Shown here: one piece after another, positions 23,890 through 36,338 of the stretch | Layout: each line of letters opens with the position of its first letter | Position numbering within the stretch: position 1 is the stretch's first letter | Source: Endocalyx cinctus | Taxonomy: Eukaryota; Ascomycota; Sordariomycetes; Amphisphaeriales; Apiosporaceae | Reading direction: 5' to 3' | Assembly: GCA_001600455.1 (NCBI GenBank) | Contig: BCKC01000008.1 | Location: 1,771,345-1,835,344 of the forward strand | Length of the DNA stretch: 64,000 nt | The notes under the pieces: model-generated | The model's database searches: none | What the model was told of the DNA's origin: nothing | Seen by the model: the letters and a program-made list of their open reading frames with translations, nothing else | Translations under genes and position numbers: made by a program

Positions 23890-25686
23890 ATGTCAGATAC
23901 ACCAGAATCTATGCCACCGCTGGCATCATCACCAACTATTTCCCGAGTCAGAAATGACAATTCGATCACAGACCCCAACATCAACCTATACGTTGAGAAG
24001 CAAGAGAACGAAGACAGACGACGAACCATCTCCGAACAAGAAGAAGAAGAAGAAGCGGGCAACTGCTCCTCGTCCTCGTCTTCTTCGGACAATAAAACCC
24101 GAAAAATCCACGGTTTCCGCTGGGTGATCATCTGCGCCTCGCTGTACATGACCTGCTTCCTGTACGGCCTCGACACGACCATCGCCGCGGCCGTGCAAGG
24201 GCCCGTGATCTCCGTCTTCGGGCACGTCGAGGAGCTGACCTGGGTCGGCGCCGGCTTCCCCCTGGGATCCGTCGCCGTCATCCTCTGGCTCGGAAACCTG
24301 TTCGACGCGTTCGACCTCAAGTGGCTCTTCATCGCCACCGTCGTCCTCTTCGACGCCGGCTCGGCCCTCTGCGGCGCCGCGCCCACCATGTCCGCTCTGA
24401 TCGTCGGACGCGTCATCGCCGGCGCCGGCGGTACCGGCATCTACCTCGGCTCGCTGAGGTACTTCACCGCCATGGCGGGCGAGAAGGAGCGTGGCCTCTA
24501 CCTCGCCCTCATCGGCGCCTCCTGGGGCGTCGGCGCCGTCTTGGGACCCCTCATCGGCGGCGCGTTCTCCGTCTCCGCCGCTACCTGGCGTTGGGCCTTC
24601 TACATCAACCTCGTCGTCGGCGCCGTCTCCCTTCCGGCTTTCATCTTTTATTTACCTTCTATCCACCCCGAGAACGACGATGACGACGACGACGACGACG
24701 ACGGAACGAGCGGCAAGAAAAGTATACGCGCGCGTCTGGCGAAGATCGACTTCCTCGGCTTCATCCTCGGCTCCGGCGTGTGGACCCTCTTTCTTTTAGC
24801 GTTTACCATGGCCGGCGGGGAATGGGCCTGGAGCGACGGACGCACGATCGGCACGTTCGCGGCCCTCGGCGTCGTCGTCGTCCTGTACGCGCTGCAGCAG
24901 ACCTTCTCGATCTTTACGACGCCAAAACGGCGCGCCTTCCCCGTGCACCTCCTACGCGAGCGGACCCAGGTCCTCCTCTACGTCGTCACCGCCGCGGGAG
25001 CTACCTGCCTGTACGTCGTCGTCTACTACGTGCCCCTATACTTCCAGTTCGTCGCTTCGGACGCGGCCCTCGCGGCCGCCGTCCGGCTCTTACCTTTCGT
25101 CGCCGTCGCCGTCGCCATGAACATCGCCTCGGGCGCCCTGCTCCACCTCGTCAAGGTCTACGCGGCCGTCTTCGCGGCCGCGGGGTTCTTCATCGTCCTC
25201 GGCGGCGCCCTGCTCACGACGCGCCTCGAGCCCGCGACCCCGACGCCCGTCGTGTACGGCCTCAGCGTCGTCGTCGCCGTCGGCGCCGGCCTGTCCATGA
25301 TCACGGGCTACTCGGTCGCCGTGCTGACGACGTCGCGCCCCGACGACGCCGGGTGCGCCCTCGCGCTGCAGAACGTGTCGCAGATCGGGTCCCAGGTGAT
25401 CTCGCTGGCGACCGCCGGCCAGATCTTTCAGTCGACGGCCGCCCGCAACCTGTCCGCCGTCCTCGCCGGCCGCGGCTTCTCCGAGGACGAGATTCGCGGC
25501 GCCGTCGCCGGCGCGCAGAGCCCCCTCTTCGAGAAGCTCGCGGAGGGGAGCCCGCTGAGGGAGCGGGCGATCGAGGCCGTCACGAAGGCTATGCAGACCA
25601 CCTTCGTCCTGGTCCCCGTCTCGGGCGCGATCATGCTGATCGCGGCCCTGTGTATGAAGAGGGAGAAACTGTTCAACAAACCGTAA
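23890..25686 (+). CDS. major facilitator superfamily transporter, DHA2-type (14 TM) drug/proton antiporter-like
   Basis: A single exon of 598 residues from ATG at 23890 (CCACC context). The open frame extends 14 codons upstream without an ATG. An acidic, Ser-rich cytosolic tail of about 90 residues precedes the first membrane helix (GFRWVIICASLYMTCFLYGL). Helices then follow: ELTWVGAGFPLGSVAVILWL, LIVGRVIAGAGGTGIYLGSL and the motif C-like GASWGVGAVLGPLIGGAF. A cytosolic loop carries nine consecutive Asp residues, and the total is roughly 14 helices, as in fungal DHA2 and TRI12-like exporters of toxins or drugs. A hydrophilic segment near the C-terminus (ARNLSAVLAGRGFSEDEIRG) and a final helix before KREKLFNKP fit the family. 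The gene is very GC-rich relative to its flanks. Its partner is the divergent Zn2Cys6 gene. The substrate cannot be read from the sequence. Confidence 0.9.
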   Translation: MSDTPESMPPLASSPTISRVRNDNSITDPNINLYVEKQENEDRRRTISEQEEEEEAGNCSSSSSSSDNKTRKIHGFRWVIICASLYMTCFLYGLDTTIAAAVQGPVISVFGHVEELTWVGAGFPLGSVAVILWLGNLFDAFDLKWLFIATVVLFDAGSALCGAAPTMSALIVGRVIAGAGGTGIYLGSLRYFTAMAGEKERGLYLALIGASWGVGAVLGPLIGGAFSVSAATWRWAFYINLVVGAVSLPAFIFYLPSIHPENDDDDDDDDDGTSGKKSIRARLAKIDFLGFILGSGVWTLFLLAFTMAGGEWAWSDGRTIGTFAALGVVVVLYALQQTFSIFTTPKRRAFPVHLLRERTQVLLYVVTAAGATCLYVVVYYVPLYFQFVASDAALAAAVRLLPFVAVAVAMNIASGALLHLVKVYAAVFAAAGFFIVLGGALLTTRLEPATPTPVVYGLSVVVAVGAGLSMITGYSVAVLTTSRPDDAGCALALQNVSQIGSQVISLATAGQIFQSTAARNLSAVLAGRGFSEDEIRGAVAGAQSPLFEKLAEGSPLRERAIEAVTKAMQTTFVLVPVSGAIMLIAALCMKREKLFNKP

Positions 25687-27125
25687 TATTTTTTTTATGT
25701 CGTGTTTGGTTTTTGGGTAGGCGGTACTGCTAGCAGTGAAACTGCTGAAATGGCTATTCAACTATGCCATGTTGATTGTTCCACGTCCAAATACTGTTTA
25801 CCCAATAACTAAACGCCCATCCGAGTATTTCCTCTATCCGTCATTAATTAGGCTTGAGTGCCAGGGACAAAGAATGTTTTGGGCATGGCGTTATAAAGAA
25901 AATATTTTATCATTATTAGATATCGAAAGTACACTGGTTCTGCATAATGCCACTACAAGGGGGCAAGGCGGGTAATAGAAAAATAAAGTCAAGGTCAATG
26001 TTTATTAAAAGTCTGATATTTGCAAGATTTCAAATTTTTTAAATTAATTTTTTTTATTCTAATATTTTTGTTTTCTCATTTCTATGCAGTCATGTGCCAT
26101 CTATTGATTCTTGGGGGAATATGTGCTTCTGATGAGATAATCCTGGGTGATATTTTGTATTACCGGGTGGATGGAGAGAGCAAAGAACCAAAGGAACTGG
26201 AGATAAAAACTAACCAGATACTTTTGGAATTCTGCGTCCCCAAGATCCACTCGGCAGAAGCCAACCCACCCTCCCCAAAGGCTTCCCTCCTCTTTATCTT
26301 TCACCATACTTATTTTTCTTCTCTGCCTCACTCATCCATCCATACTTTCCCTTCTCCTTTTTTTGGGTATCAAGATTGAAGCCCCGCACAAACACATGAT
26401 GCTATAGTGTATATATAAGTGGAAATGCCAATGACACCTCGGGTTTGGTTTTGCCTAGTCTCAGATCTTCCCCCTTCCGTTTCCCATTCATTGTACAAAC
26501 AAACAAACAAAACACGTAAAGAAAATTGCAAACGCCTCGCAAGAACTCCAGATGACTGCTTTCATGTTATCTATCTTGTGTGACCCATAGGCGCCTGGCT
26601 CAAACAAGGAGACGATATCGTAAAAAAGGTGACCGTAATTTAGTCATGCTCATTTAGTCAACCATTTCCCGCTCGTTTACAACTTCGAGATCAGACAGAG
26701 ACTTGAGTGCATTTCCCGATGCCTGATAACGGGAAAATGTGAGATGGATATTTGTCTTAGACCTGGCGACCGTTCCCGCCAAGTCCCTACCAACGACCAA
26801 CTAGAGTGATAAATCCTGGCGTTCTGACTCTTGTGAACCACCAGTGATAATAAATCCCGGTACTGGTACGTTGTATCAATCACAGAGATACGTGGCATAT
26901 CACGGCCAAATGATTCGAGGCCCAGAGATGGTATCCACACGGGTAGGTAATTGTCTCCAAACCATGTCCAATATGACATCATAAATCTCGTGTAAGCGAT
27001 CAATATGATGTATGAAGATGTTCACGGCTTATTATCACATTCGTATCCAAGACTTGGAAGTACAACACATCTTCCCGTCGAGATAACTGGTTATTGCTAG
27101 GATATGGCGTTTCCTTAACCCTAGA
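25687..27125. other. intergenic region between MFS and nucleotidyltransferase genes
   Basis: 1.4 kb, A/T-rich, containing the 3' ends of both flanking genes. A TATATATAAG element at 26409-26418 followed by pyrimidine-rich sequence and CAAACAAACAAACAAAACACG looks like a plus-strand core promoter, but no convincing reading frame follows it. Confidence 0.5.
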
Positions 27126-30100
27126 TCAGCCTCCCTTTCGCTCCGAATCATTTTTTGGCAGCTGCTCGCTATGAGGATAGACTTCGTTTCGAGCCTTCGA
27201 ATGAACAGCCCTCTTTTTGCCGGCCGAGATCTTTTGCCAACCTGAATTATCACTTTCGCTTTTCGCAGCCCGAACGTGACCATTCTCTCTTGCCAATCCA
27301 TTTACTTTAGGATTTGAATGAGCCACGCCATCAAAGCGTGCCGATGACGCATTGTTAACAGGAGACCTCTGCTTGCTCTTAGTTAATTCAGATTTGGCTC
27401 CAGATTTATCCTGTTCGGCAGCGTTGGTCCGTGGCGGAAGGTTCGATAAGGGAAATTCGTGCCTCCTAGTGAAATTTGGCGAGGGACTACTAGTTTCATA
27501 CACAGGTGAGAGGTGGGGGTTGCTACTTCGATCATTGGTAGCAAGATCTAGCTGTGCAATGAGCGGGCTGGGCATTGGGCGATATTGGAGTCGCTGGAAT
27601 TCGGCTGGTTGGTGTACCATTGGCCCACCGTTAATATGCAAGCCGGCAGCTGATACCGGAATAGTCGCAACATTCGCATTTCCGGTAGGATGAACACTGG
27701 CAGCCTCTGTCGCAAACTGTGGTCCTGGTGCCTGAGGACTCGCTGTGATTGGCTTTGTGGAGCCATTCACTATGACCGGTCTATCTGGTCTATCAGATAC
27801 TGGCGAGCTTGTTTGGTGAACCGTGGGAGACTTGACAGGAGATGACGCCGATTCGGAGCCTGCCGTGTCCGCTTGTTGACCAATATGAAGCGGGATGTCG
27901 TATCCAACCTGCTCTGTTGGGCTGATCTCACTAAGAACCTGTTGACGATGTGAGTTGCCGGCGGACGGTTTGGACATGCTAGACGTGGATCCGTTCACAA
28001 CGAGAGGTGCTGCTTCTGCGTTTGGTGGGACTGGGAGCGATGGTATTGCAGACAACTTGCTCGGATTGTTGGTTGTCAGGAACGACCTTCCATGCTCTAT
28101 TGGTGAAGGAGAGCGCGATTGTGATGTTCTCTTGATTCTATCGAGAACGACCTGTGGAAATTGATCGGACGAAAGCCGCCCTCTGCTTTGAGAAGATGCC
28201 TGAGGACCGATGTCCCCAAATGCGGGCATGGTATTATTCGTAGAGGCGCTTGTTCTCCTTGATAGGTTAGACAAGTCAGAAGGATATCCCTGGTTCCTGC
28301 CTTCGTCAGGGGGCGAACTTGTCAGGGATTCGCTCTGTTCATTATCGAGTCCTTCATCAGGGATAAAGCTGGGAATAGCCACCCCATTCACGTGTCGAAC
28401 TGGAACTCCACCCATTCCATTCACCGCCTGAGCGTTAGCCGCAAACCCTTGCGCTGTGGCCATACCGGCAACAGTGCGAGATGCCGGCTGAGATTGGGAT
28501 CTCAGAGTGCTTCCAGATAAGCCTGAACCAGCATCACTGGTGGTCGAAGATCGATGAGAACTTCGTCGAAATTCGGGGACATGATTATTTGATGGCGACG
28601 AAGGATACCCCATCGGGAATGCTTGCTGCGCAAAAAACGCTTGCTGCTGTGGTACCTGCATGGCGTAATAATATAGTTCCGGCCTTATCTCAGGACGAAG
28701 GGGCGCACTTAGTGGCGGGGTGTCAAACGAATTTGTTCTTGAACGCTCCGTTGATGACTGCGATTGCTGCGAATTACCTTGCATTCTTTGCGCATGTTGT
28801 ATAGCTTGCTGTTGAGCAAAAGCTTGCGACTGCGTGTATTGTAAGAATCGGAGATTATTTTCCTGCAGCTGTAGCGCGGAGATTGCCTGAACCATCGCTT
28901 CAGGTGACGTGCCCCAAAGAGCAGCATTGTCATGCGGTGTCAATGCTATGGGATATGCAGGGGGCATATATATGGTATTCGCATTATTGTCATATGCAAC
29001 GCCCGAGGATGCTCTCCGGTTATTGTTGTTGTTACCATTGCCATTGTTATTCCCGTTATGCCGGTGCTGACTAGACTGTCGACTGCCCCCACGATATGCT
29101 CCCCGACCACCACGACCAGTATGTTGTTGAGACGCGCTTCTTAGAAGAACCGGACGAGACGTCTGCGCCGGTTTCTGGAATAATGATCCTTTTTCTTCCT
29201 TGGGGAAAACAAATTGCTCGCAGCATTCCTCCAGTTTGCCCTCAGATATAAGATTAAAAGCGCGACGAAGTTCCATATGAAGCCCGCGGAATGCGTAGTC
29301 ATCGGCCGTATTACCGAGGTTTCGACTAGTATTGAATGGTTCTTCGACACAAAGCAGATTATTTACGGCGAAAGCCCATTTTTTCTCCGCCTTGGTGATC
29401 AACTTGCCCTGGCGCACCGATAACACGTGAGTGTTGTAATCAAATTCGTGAGCATAAAAGCGGAAAAATTGGAAGAGAAGCTCGCCGATTGTCGATTTGT
29501 TCTTGGCTCCAAACCCTCGTAACTTGTCGATATCATCTGCGAATGTTGCGATTTCACCGTTCTTTTTCGGGGCAAGTTTCTGGTGTGGACGTTGGTGTAG
29601 ACTCGGGAGTACAGGAGGCTGCCTAAGTTGTAAGAAAGCAATAATCATACAAATCCAGGTATAGGAACTCCAAGTTCCACCAGTCGCTAAGTAACTCGGA
29701 ATTAGTATATATGTCGCCGACGCAGCTCAATATTTGGCTTACCGGCATCGTTGATAATTCTTCGTCGTGTCCAGTGCTTTATTATCATAGCTAAAGGTCG
29801 TACTCGGTCATCGATATCAACATAAGTCTTGATCATCCGGGTGTTCTCTAGTGCCAACGTATTATTTACGTTCATGTCGCAAGCAAGCTCAAGTTCCGGA
29901 TCCCAAACCTTAACAATGGGTACTTTCGCCGAGGAGACGCATACCACCTTCTCCATTCCATCTGTATAATACGTAAGCAAGGCGCGAGGGGGGAAATTAG
30001 GGGTGGGTGGCATACGTTTAGCTAGCAATTCGGCAAGCATGCAAACGCCTTCGAGTTCCTTCCACGGTGTAACTATGCAAATATCCACTTTGAAACGTTA

Positions 30101-31154
30101 GCTTGATACTCAAAATTTACAAGATCGGACGTTACTAACCATCGGAATCATCCGAGCACAAGAGATTACCAGATGATCCGAAGAGATGCACGCGGATAGA
30201 GTGACCGGGCCAAGTATCGTTGAGAAGATTTTCTAACTTCCGCACTAGTTTAAGCCGTTTCGCCTCTACACTCTCGGTCGGCTGTAACCGGTCGTACAGT
30301 TCGCGCATATCTGTAGTTAGCTTTCTCTCGTCGTCTTCGGAAAGCTTGCTCTTGATAGTCTTCAAATCGATTTTTTCTAGAGGGTCAGTACCAATAGAAT
30401 AGGGAATTCTTCGGCGCGAATGCGGGAGGCCGGTCTCATATTTACAACCTCCGTGCCTTGGAGGCAGAGGTCTCAGCGAAGGAACAGCGCTATTGGTTTC
30501 TGAATAGACAGAACGTGGGGAATGTCCCTGATTTGCATTGGGCGACTGATCCCTCGACTCGAATGAAAATTTCCGAGCGTGCTGGTGAGGGGTTGAAGGA
30601 ACAGAACTCGAATGCGGTGGTAAATTCGATGGAGAAGTGGAGGGTTTTGGTCTAGGAGGTAGGCCATGGGCCGTGTCGGATTTCTTGGGCGGCATTTTGG
30701 GCGCAGGATCTTTGCCGGTTATAAGCACGCGATCGGCTTTGCTGTTGTTGCCCTGATTTGCTCTATTCCCATGGCAGCTCTGTGAGCCTTGCTTAGCGCG
30801 ATATTCTTTACTAGACACTTTGGAGGATGATCGGGACCTCGGTCCGGCGTGGACTGTCTGAGTAGACAACAACGGTGGCAAGGGAGGAGTAGCCTGAATA
30901 CTACCCCCTCGACCTGCTGCGATGAGTTTGTTGTACTGTAGGAGTTGTGCGTGATATAGCGAGGACTGCTGAGGGAAAAATATAGGGATCAAATCAGGAC
31001 GAGCGGGTATCTGTAATTGAGAGTGGTCGAGAATGGTGGTTGCCGGAGTTAAAAGAGTACTAAGCCTGGGAACAGCAGGACTGGATATTGACCTGGTGTA
31101 GAATTGGTGTGGATAAGTATGTTTCGAGTCCGCCGTAATAGGCCGGCCGTCCAT
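27126..31154 (-). CDS. Cid1/Trf-type non-canonical poly(A)/terminal nucleotidyltransferase with long disordered tails
   Basis: Three exons (30140-31154, 29743-30087, 27126-29686) encode 1306 residues. The catalytic palm carries the polymerase-beta signature: GSSGNL at about 326-331, then DSDVDI, giving aspartates 338 and 340 across the first intron, and a third aspartate at about 409 in ACDMNVNN. IKHWTRRR and GGTWSSYTWICMIIAFLQL follow, and the PAP/25A-associated domain (KNKSTIGELLFQFFRFY, PFNTSRNLGN) spans about 515-580. This is the Cid1/Trf4-like family, which adds A or U to RNA 3' ends. The first 240 residues are Pro/Ser-rich and the last 650 are Ser/Gln/Asn-rich low complexity, which hints at condensate or mRNP association. 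The start chosen is the first ATG (MDGRPITADSKH); upstream frame lacks an ATG. A cytoplasmic uridylyltransferase or a poly(A) polymerase are both possible; specificity cannot be told. Confidence 0.88.
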
Positions 31155-33960
31155 TAAAGATTGGCCCCGCACAAACACCCGTCAGCTACGAAATGTACTT
31201 TCACGGAACTATTACCAAGCCACCTGAACTCGTGACGTTACAATGGCGAAGTTTTAATCCCAAGTGAATCTTAACAAATTAAATATGATATGCGTCGGTG
31301 TTAAGGAGACGTATTCTCCCGTTCTATTACACAGAAGCGGTATACGAGTCTCGATGCGAATATGCCGGATGCGCGTATTTTGTTTTAATTTAATGCGAGT
31401 TAATCGATTGACGATGAGTTCAAGGGAATATGATACGATCTATATGAACAAGTTGCGCTTGAGCAGTCTCCAAAGATGTATGTGCGTGCGAATGTACGTA
31501 TGTATTATTGATGGAGAGACTTCGGAGGATCGGCAAGGCGAAAGCGGTATTGGGAGAATCTCGGACGATAGTAGGTGCTTATTTATAAAAATCGGTCGGG
31601 ATACAATTCCAGACTCCTCAGAGAAGGATTATTTCTGTTATGCAATTGTATGTAATGCCCTTGAAACTGAAGGCGAAAGTGTATGATTTCATGAGGCTAA
31701 GACCAGCAGAGAAGCAATCGGAAGCATAAGCATCAGTTGACGGCTAAAAACAAAACCCAAGGATATCAAATATTGTCGAAGACGCGAGGCAATAACTTCA
31801 TAAGGGTAATTCTAACGTGATTGAAACGACTGAAATAAGCTCGAGAGAGGCAGAGACAGAAAAAGGGCGACAGGCACAATATACACACACACGAATCGAC
31901 GTGTGGTTTATAAAGGGGGTATCTCAAGAAAACGACCTGAACCCGAAGTGATGCAAGATGGATAAACGACGAGAAAAGGGGAAAAGAACGGGCAGTAAGA
32001 AAAAAAAAAAGAATGAAAAAGGAAGAGGGAGTCACACGATAAAAAGAAGTAATAGCAGTAGTAGTGACTGAATAATCTGTAACCTGTCTCTATTGCTGTT
32101 TCTTCCAAAGAGTAAAAAAAAACAGGATGTACGTGAATATGAGTTTGAGAGGTAAAAGTCACAGGTAAATGGGTAAGAAGTACGCAGTATGTAATATGTA
32201 ATTAGCAGGTACTAGGTAAGTAATTATTGGTGGTAAGTAAAGGAAATATGGATGGATGGATATGGGTCTACACCATCATGGATCATTCAAAGTAGGTTAG
32301 GCCAATTTTGTAAAAGGGAGGGTAAGGTATTTCAGCGGTGCCTTTTTCCTTTTCCCTTTTTTTTATTCGGGGACCTGGTACAAAAAAGAACACGAGAAAC
32401 TTAGAGATAGAGGAGACCCAAGAGACCCAGGAGATTCAAGAGACCCGGAAACCTGGGGGGGCGTAAGAAAAAAAAAAAAAGTAGTATAACAGGGCACATT
32501 TACAGTGGTGGTAGTAGGCTGTAATAACTGTAATAGTAACGGTAGTAGTATGACGGGGCCTATAAATGCATTAATCACTATAATAAGTGGCACCATGTGC
32601 TCCGTGTAGGTACCAAATTTAGTGGCTTAGGTACTAAACTTAATGGTTACATAGTACCTAATATGACAAAGGGCCTTCCACAAAGGGCTTGAAATGACTA
32701 TACTACGTACTAAGCACAGTATCCGCCACCAACTAATGCTATCGGTAATCCAATTCACCATGTTGACCCCGTTGGGAAGTAAGGGGTCCTTTTTTGTTTT
32801 TGTTTTTTTGTGCGCGTGTGTATTGTATGTACTATGTATAATGTAATGTATAAGCGGTTAATCAAGTACCTGGTTAGGAAGATGAGTAGGAGGTCAATGC
32901 AGGATTGTTGGTAATAGGCTTGATCATTACGTATACGTATACTCGGTAAATACTTTACCTACGTCCAGTAGGTATCAAATGTGCAAATGGAATGTGCAAA
33001 TGGATATAATCGACTATTTACCAGTATTTTACGAGTCTGCCAGTCTACCAGTTCGAGTTACTATCTTCGAATTTCTATTACAGTAAGTTTACCGTGTTTA
33101 ATATCGTATACTATGTAATACCTGTATTTAATGTAATCTTTATTACGCATCCACCATTATCAAAGTATCTATATGTATACTATTTGCATGACTCCAGTCC
33201 GTAGTTTCCAGTCCCCATCAGCCCATTAAAAAAAATCACGGTACGAAGTATTGGGGTCAAATACTGTATGAATTATCCCTGTTGTCCCTTGATGTCCCTG
33301 ACCTTACCGCATTTTTAGTCACCAAGATTGAAAACTGGTAATCTCAGGTAAGGACTCTCCGACTCTTTTTTAAAATCGACTCGGTTGGCCCCTTTTTACT
33401 AGGTTGATTCCAACCTTGGACCGGCATACTCGAGACATACCTAAGGATGACTTCTGAATGTGGTACAAAGAAAATGTATGAACTATGAAACTCTCTGCCA
33501 ACAACAGGCATACTATAAGTAATTCAATCTTCTTTTTTTTTTTTTCCTCCTCGAGTACGTAAAAAATAAACGGTCAAGTGATTCATAATTCAAGAGAGAA
33601 AACAGGGGAAAAAAAGCAATTAATTTCAATCACAAAAAAATACAACAGTTCGTAACTTGCTGCGGATAGCCAATATGACCTTTAAACCATGATCATCACC
33701 GGCGTATTTCTTTTAATTCTTTAGCATGATTCCTCCCCATGCATGTAAATCCAACGCTAACTTGCATCGCAACCCTGCAATTCTTTTCTCCCATTTTCAA
33801 TATGTCTTTATAACGACCATGTAGTATATGCAAAACCAGTAATTCCTATTAACTATTACTATACACGGTAGGCATCTATTTAGGTAAACCCCCTTACCTA
33901 CTTACCTATCTGTCTCGTCGTCTCCCTGCTACTTGTGCCGTATTAGGCCAATGGTTATTA

Positions 33961-33981
33961 ATGGTCAATGGTCAATGGTCA
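33961..33981. repeat. three tandem copies of ATGGTCA
   Basis: A perfect 7-bp unit repeated three times in non-coding sequence. Confidence 0.9.
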
Positions 33982-36298
33982 ATACGAACCTATAGTGAGA
34001 ATAATAGTACTTAAAAGCATCCACCGTAAGCGAATTCACCAATCTTTTTTGCCCTTCCTTGATTGATAAGTTCTAAATACCGATGTGCTAAAAATCAACC
34101 GTCTCCTTGACTCAGCGCTACGGATGTACGGCCATTACTTGAGCAATTTCTGGCGGGAATGGGAATCATCTGGCAATACGCCTTTTTTTAGGCTTATCAA
34201 AACCCGGTATCCTTGTTCTTTTCGAATTCGAACTATCGACATGCCACATCTCATCTAGCACGATTTTCCCAAGTTCAGCAAGCCATGAGAGTTGGTTATA
34301 TCAGACATAGCTGGCTCTAGGTCATTCCATCATTCCTTCATAATCCCTGCCAGCTACCGGTCAGCTGGAAGAGATCTCGATCGTCTGTCGGCTTTATCTA
34401 CTTCTACTGGATGCAAGAATATGGGGTTTTTGCGAGATCCCGATAAAAATAAAAATGAAAAAAAAAAATAAAATAAAATAAAAAAGTGACAACGGGTTCA
34501 CGGTCCCCCGGTTTCTGCGTACTTTAGAGGATACGTATCCAACGATATACTTTTTTTTTTCTTCCAAATAACGGGGTCAGATCCTAGCCCCGCTCACCTG
34601 GGCCTTGGCATTCATCGAAGTAGGCGAGAGCTTAACGGCGAACCTAGGCACAATGCGCTAAACCAAAATGCCATGCTGACTTCTATTTTGAGGTCTGTCA
34701 GATTCGCGAGGGCCTGCCCTACAATTTCATGCGGACAAACGAGTGACCTCACTCTGCTGATCCGGCGGAAGATACCGATAACGGTAAAGAACTGTTTCTT
34801 GTGCGTCGTCTGAATTTTGCCCGCACGAGAATCTTTTTTATGCTTGGTCATCACCACAGACCACAGACGCACAGCTCCTCGGTCTTCAGCTCGTACGACC
34901 GGCCTGTAGGCCGCCTTATATCCCATGGCCATTTTTTGCCTATACGGGGCTATGTATTGGTATACCAAGCCTCTCAGGATATCCCGGGAAGGATCTCACA
35001 TCTCACACGATGCGAGTATCCTAAATGGGATCTGACATGAGGCCAAGTTCTTACTTATAGACGTCCCGGTGGCTGTGATAGGTCAGGATGGCTCGGCTCA
35101 TCCTTTGGGTGGTCACAACTCTCGACCAATATGCTACTTCTCAGCCTTGCATCTTGTTCTATGTCAGACCATATCGTCACTCAAGATCCGCTAGAACTGT
35201 CCCGGTGACATCATCTCCAAAAAGGCTCACTGAAGCCCGTGAGATTACATATGCTGCGAATTGCAACGGCCGTTTACCCCTTTGTTTGACCTCACTACTG
35301 TCGACTAGTGTCCTATGACAACGCTAAGTTTTTACCCCAGCCAGGGACTGATTCATCCACCAATGCAAGATCGTATGCATGGAGAAGCTGGAATGCGTAT
35401 TGCTGACTCCGTTGGTAAATCCTCGATCGAATAAAATATTACATGATAATAAGACACGAAAGAGGAAAGGGGTGGTCACAATATTATATCTATGCCGACT
35501 CGACATTCTCTTCTCGGTCAAGATTATATCACCTCTTGCATGTTCCAGCTGTGGTTAACAGGTTTATTTATTATTTTCTAATACCCCTCTTCAGAGAACA
35601 GTTTGATGAGTAACATGAATTCGGATAACTAACGTACCTTCGCTACGACCAAAATTTAGCAAGGTAGGACTCTCTTCTATTCTGATGCGACCTTGGATAT
35701 TACAAGCGGCTGCAGGTACTCGGCCTTTCCGCATCAATATGTGGGTCGATTTACGACTTGCAACATGTTTCTACACTGAACAGCGTTTATTTAATATCTA
35801 ATCACATCACACATACCCGGCATCTATCCATACAAGTAGGTGATCGAATGCCACGGAAAGTTATATCCATTCAGCGGAAACTAATGTTCCGTTCCGTGTT
35901 AACGTTGGTCCCTCCATATTCATTCGTTCATCGTCGTGTATGACAGATCGTATCATCATATATATATCTATCGCCCCTACCGCGTTGAATAATTCCGTCG
36001 GCTTCTTCCTTAGCGGTACCTAGCGAATTAAGCCCAGTATGCGGAATTTCTTATTCCCGGCTTTGCTTACGTAGTTTTTTTCATTTGCTGTATGGGGTAT
36101 CCATGAATGTTACTCAAAAAGGTAATTCACCAAGCGACACAGATTTCCCATAGTTGATGAATATCCAGTATCGTCGATATAAAATTTCCCGCTTAACCTT
36201 TCAACAGGGTAAAATAGATATAGGGCAGCTAATTAGAAGTTATCTGAAAAAGTCGTGTTCCCCTTGTGCGCGAGGCGCGTGGGCTGAAAAAGCTTGGC

Positions 36299-36338
36299 TA
36301 CTTGGCACCCCGCAAAAAAACACGGGGATTTCCAAGTA
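36299..36338. other. 40-nt two-part hairpin
   Basis: Outer arms TACTTGG and CCAAGTA and inner arms CCCCG and CGGGG enclose a CAAAAAAACA loop, with CA and ATTT as internal loop sides. It is a strong stem in an otherwise featureless region; no function is assigned. Confidence 0.6.

Noticed and set aside
26020..26379. 119-codon plus frame after a TATATAAG-like element
   Set aside because: It does not start with ATG, and the in-frame ATG product has no domain, bias or splice support.
31264..31686. 140-codon plus frame upstream of the nucleotidyltransferase gene
   Set aside because: No domain or codon bias; it lies in the presumed leader of the minus-strand gene.
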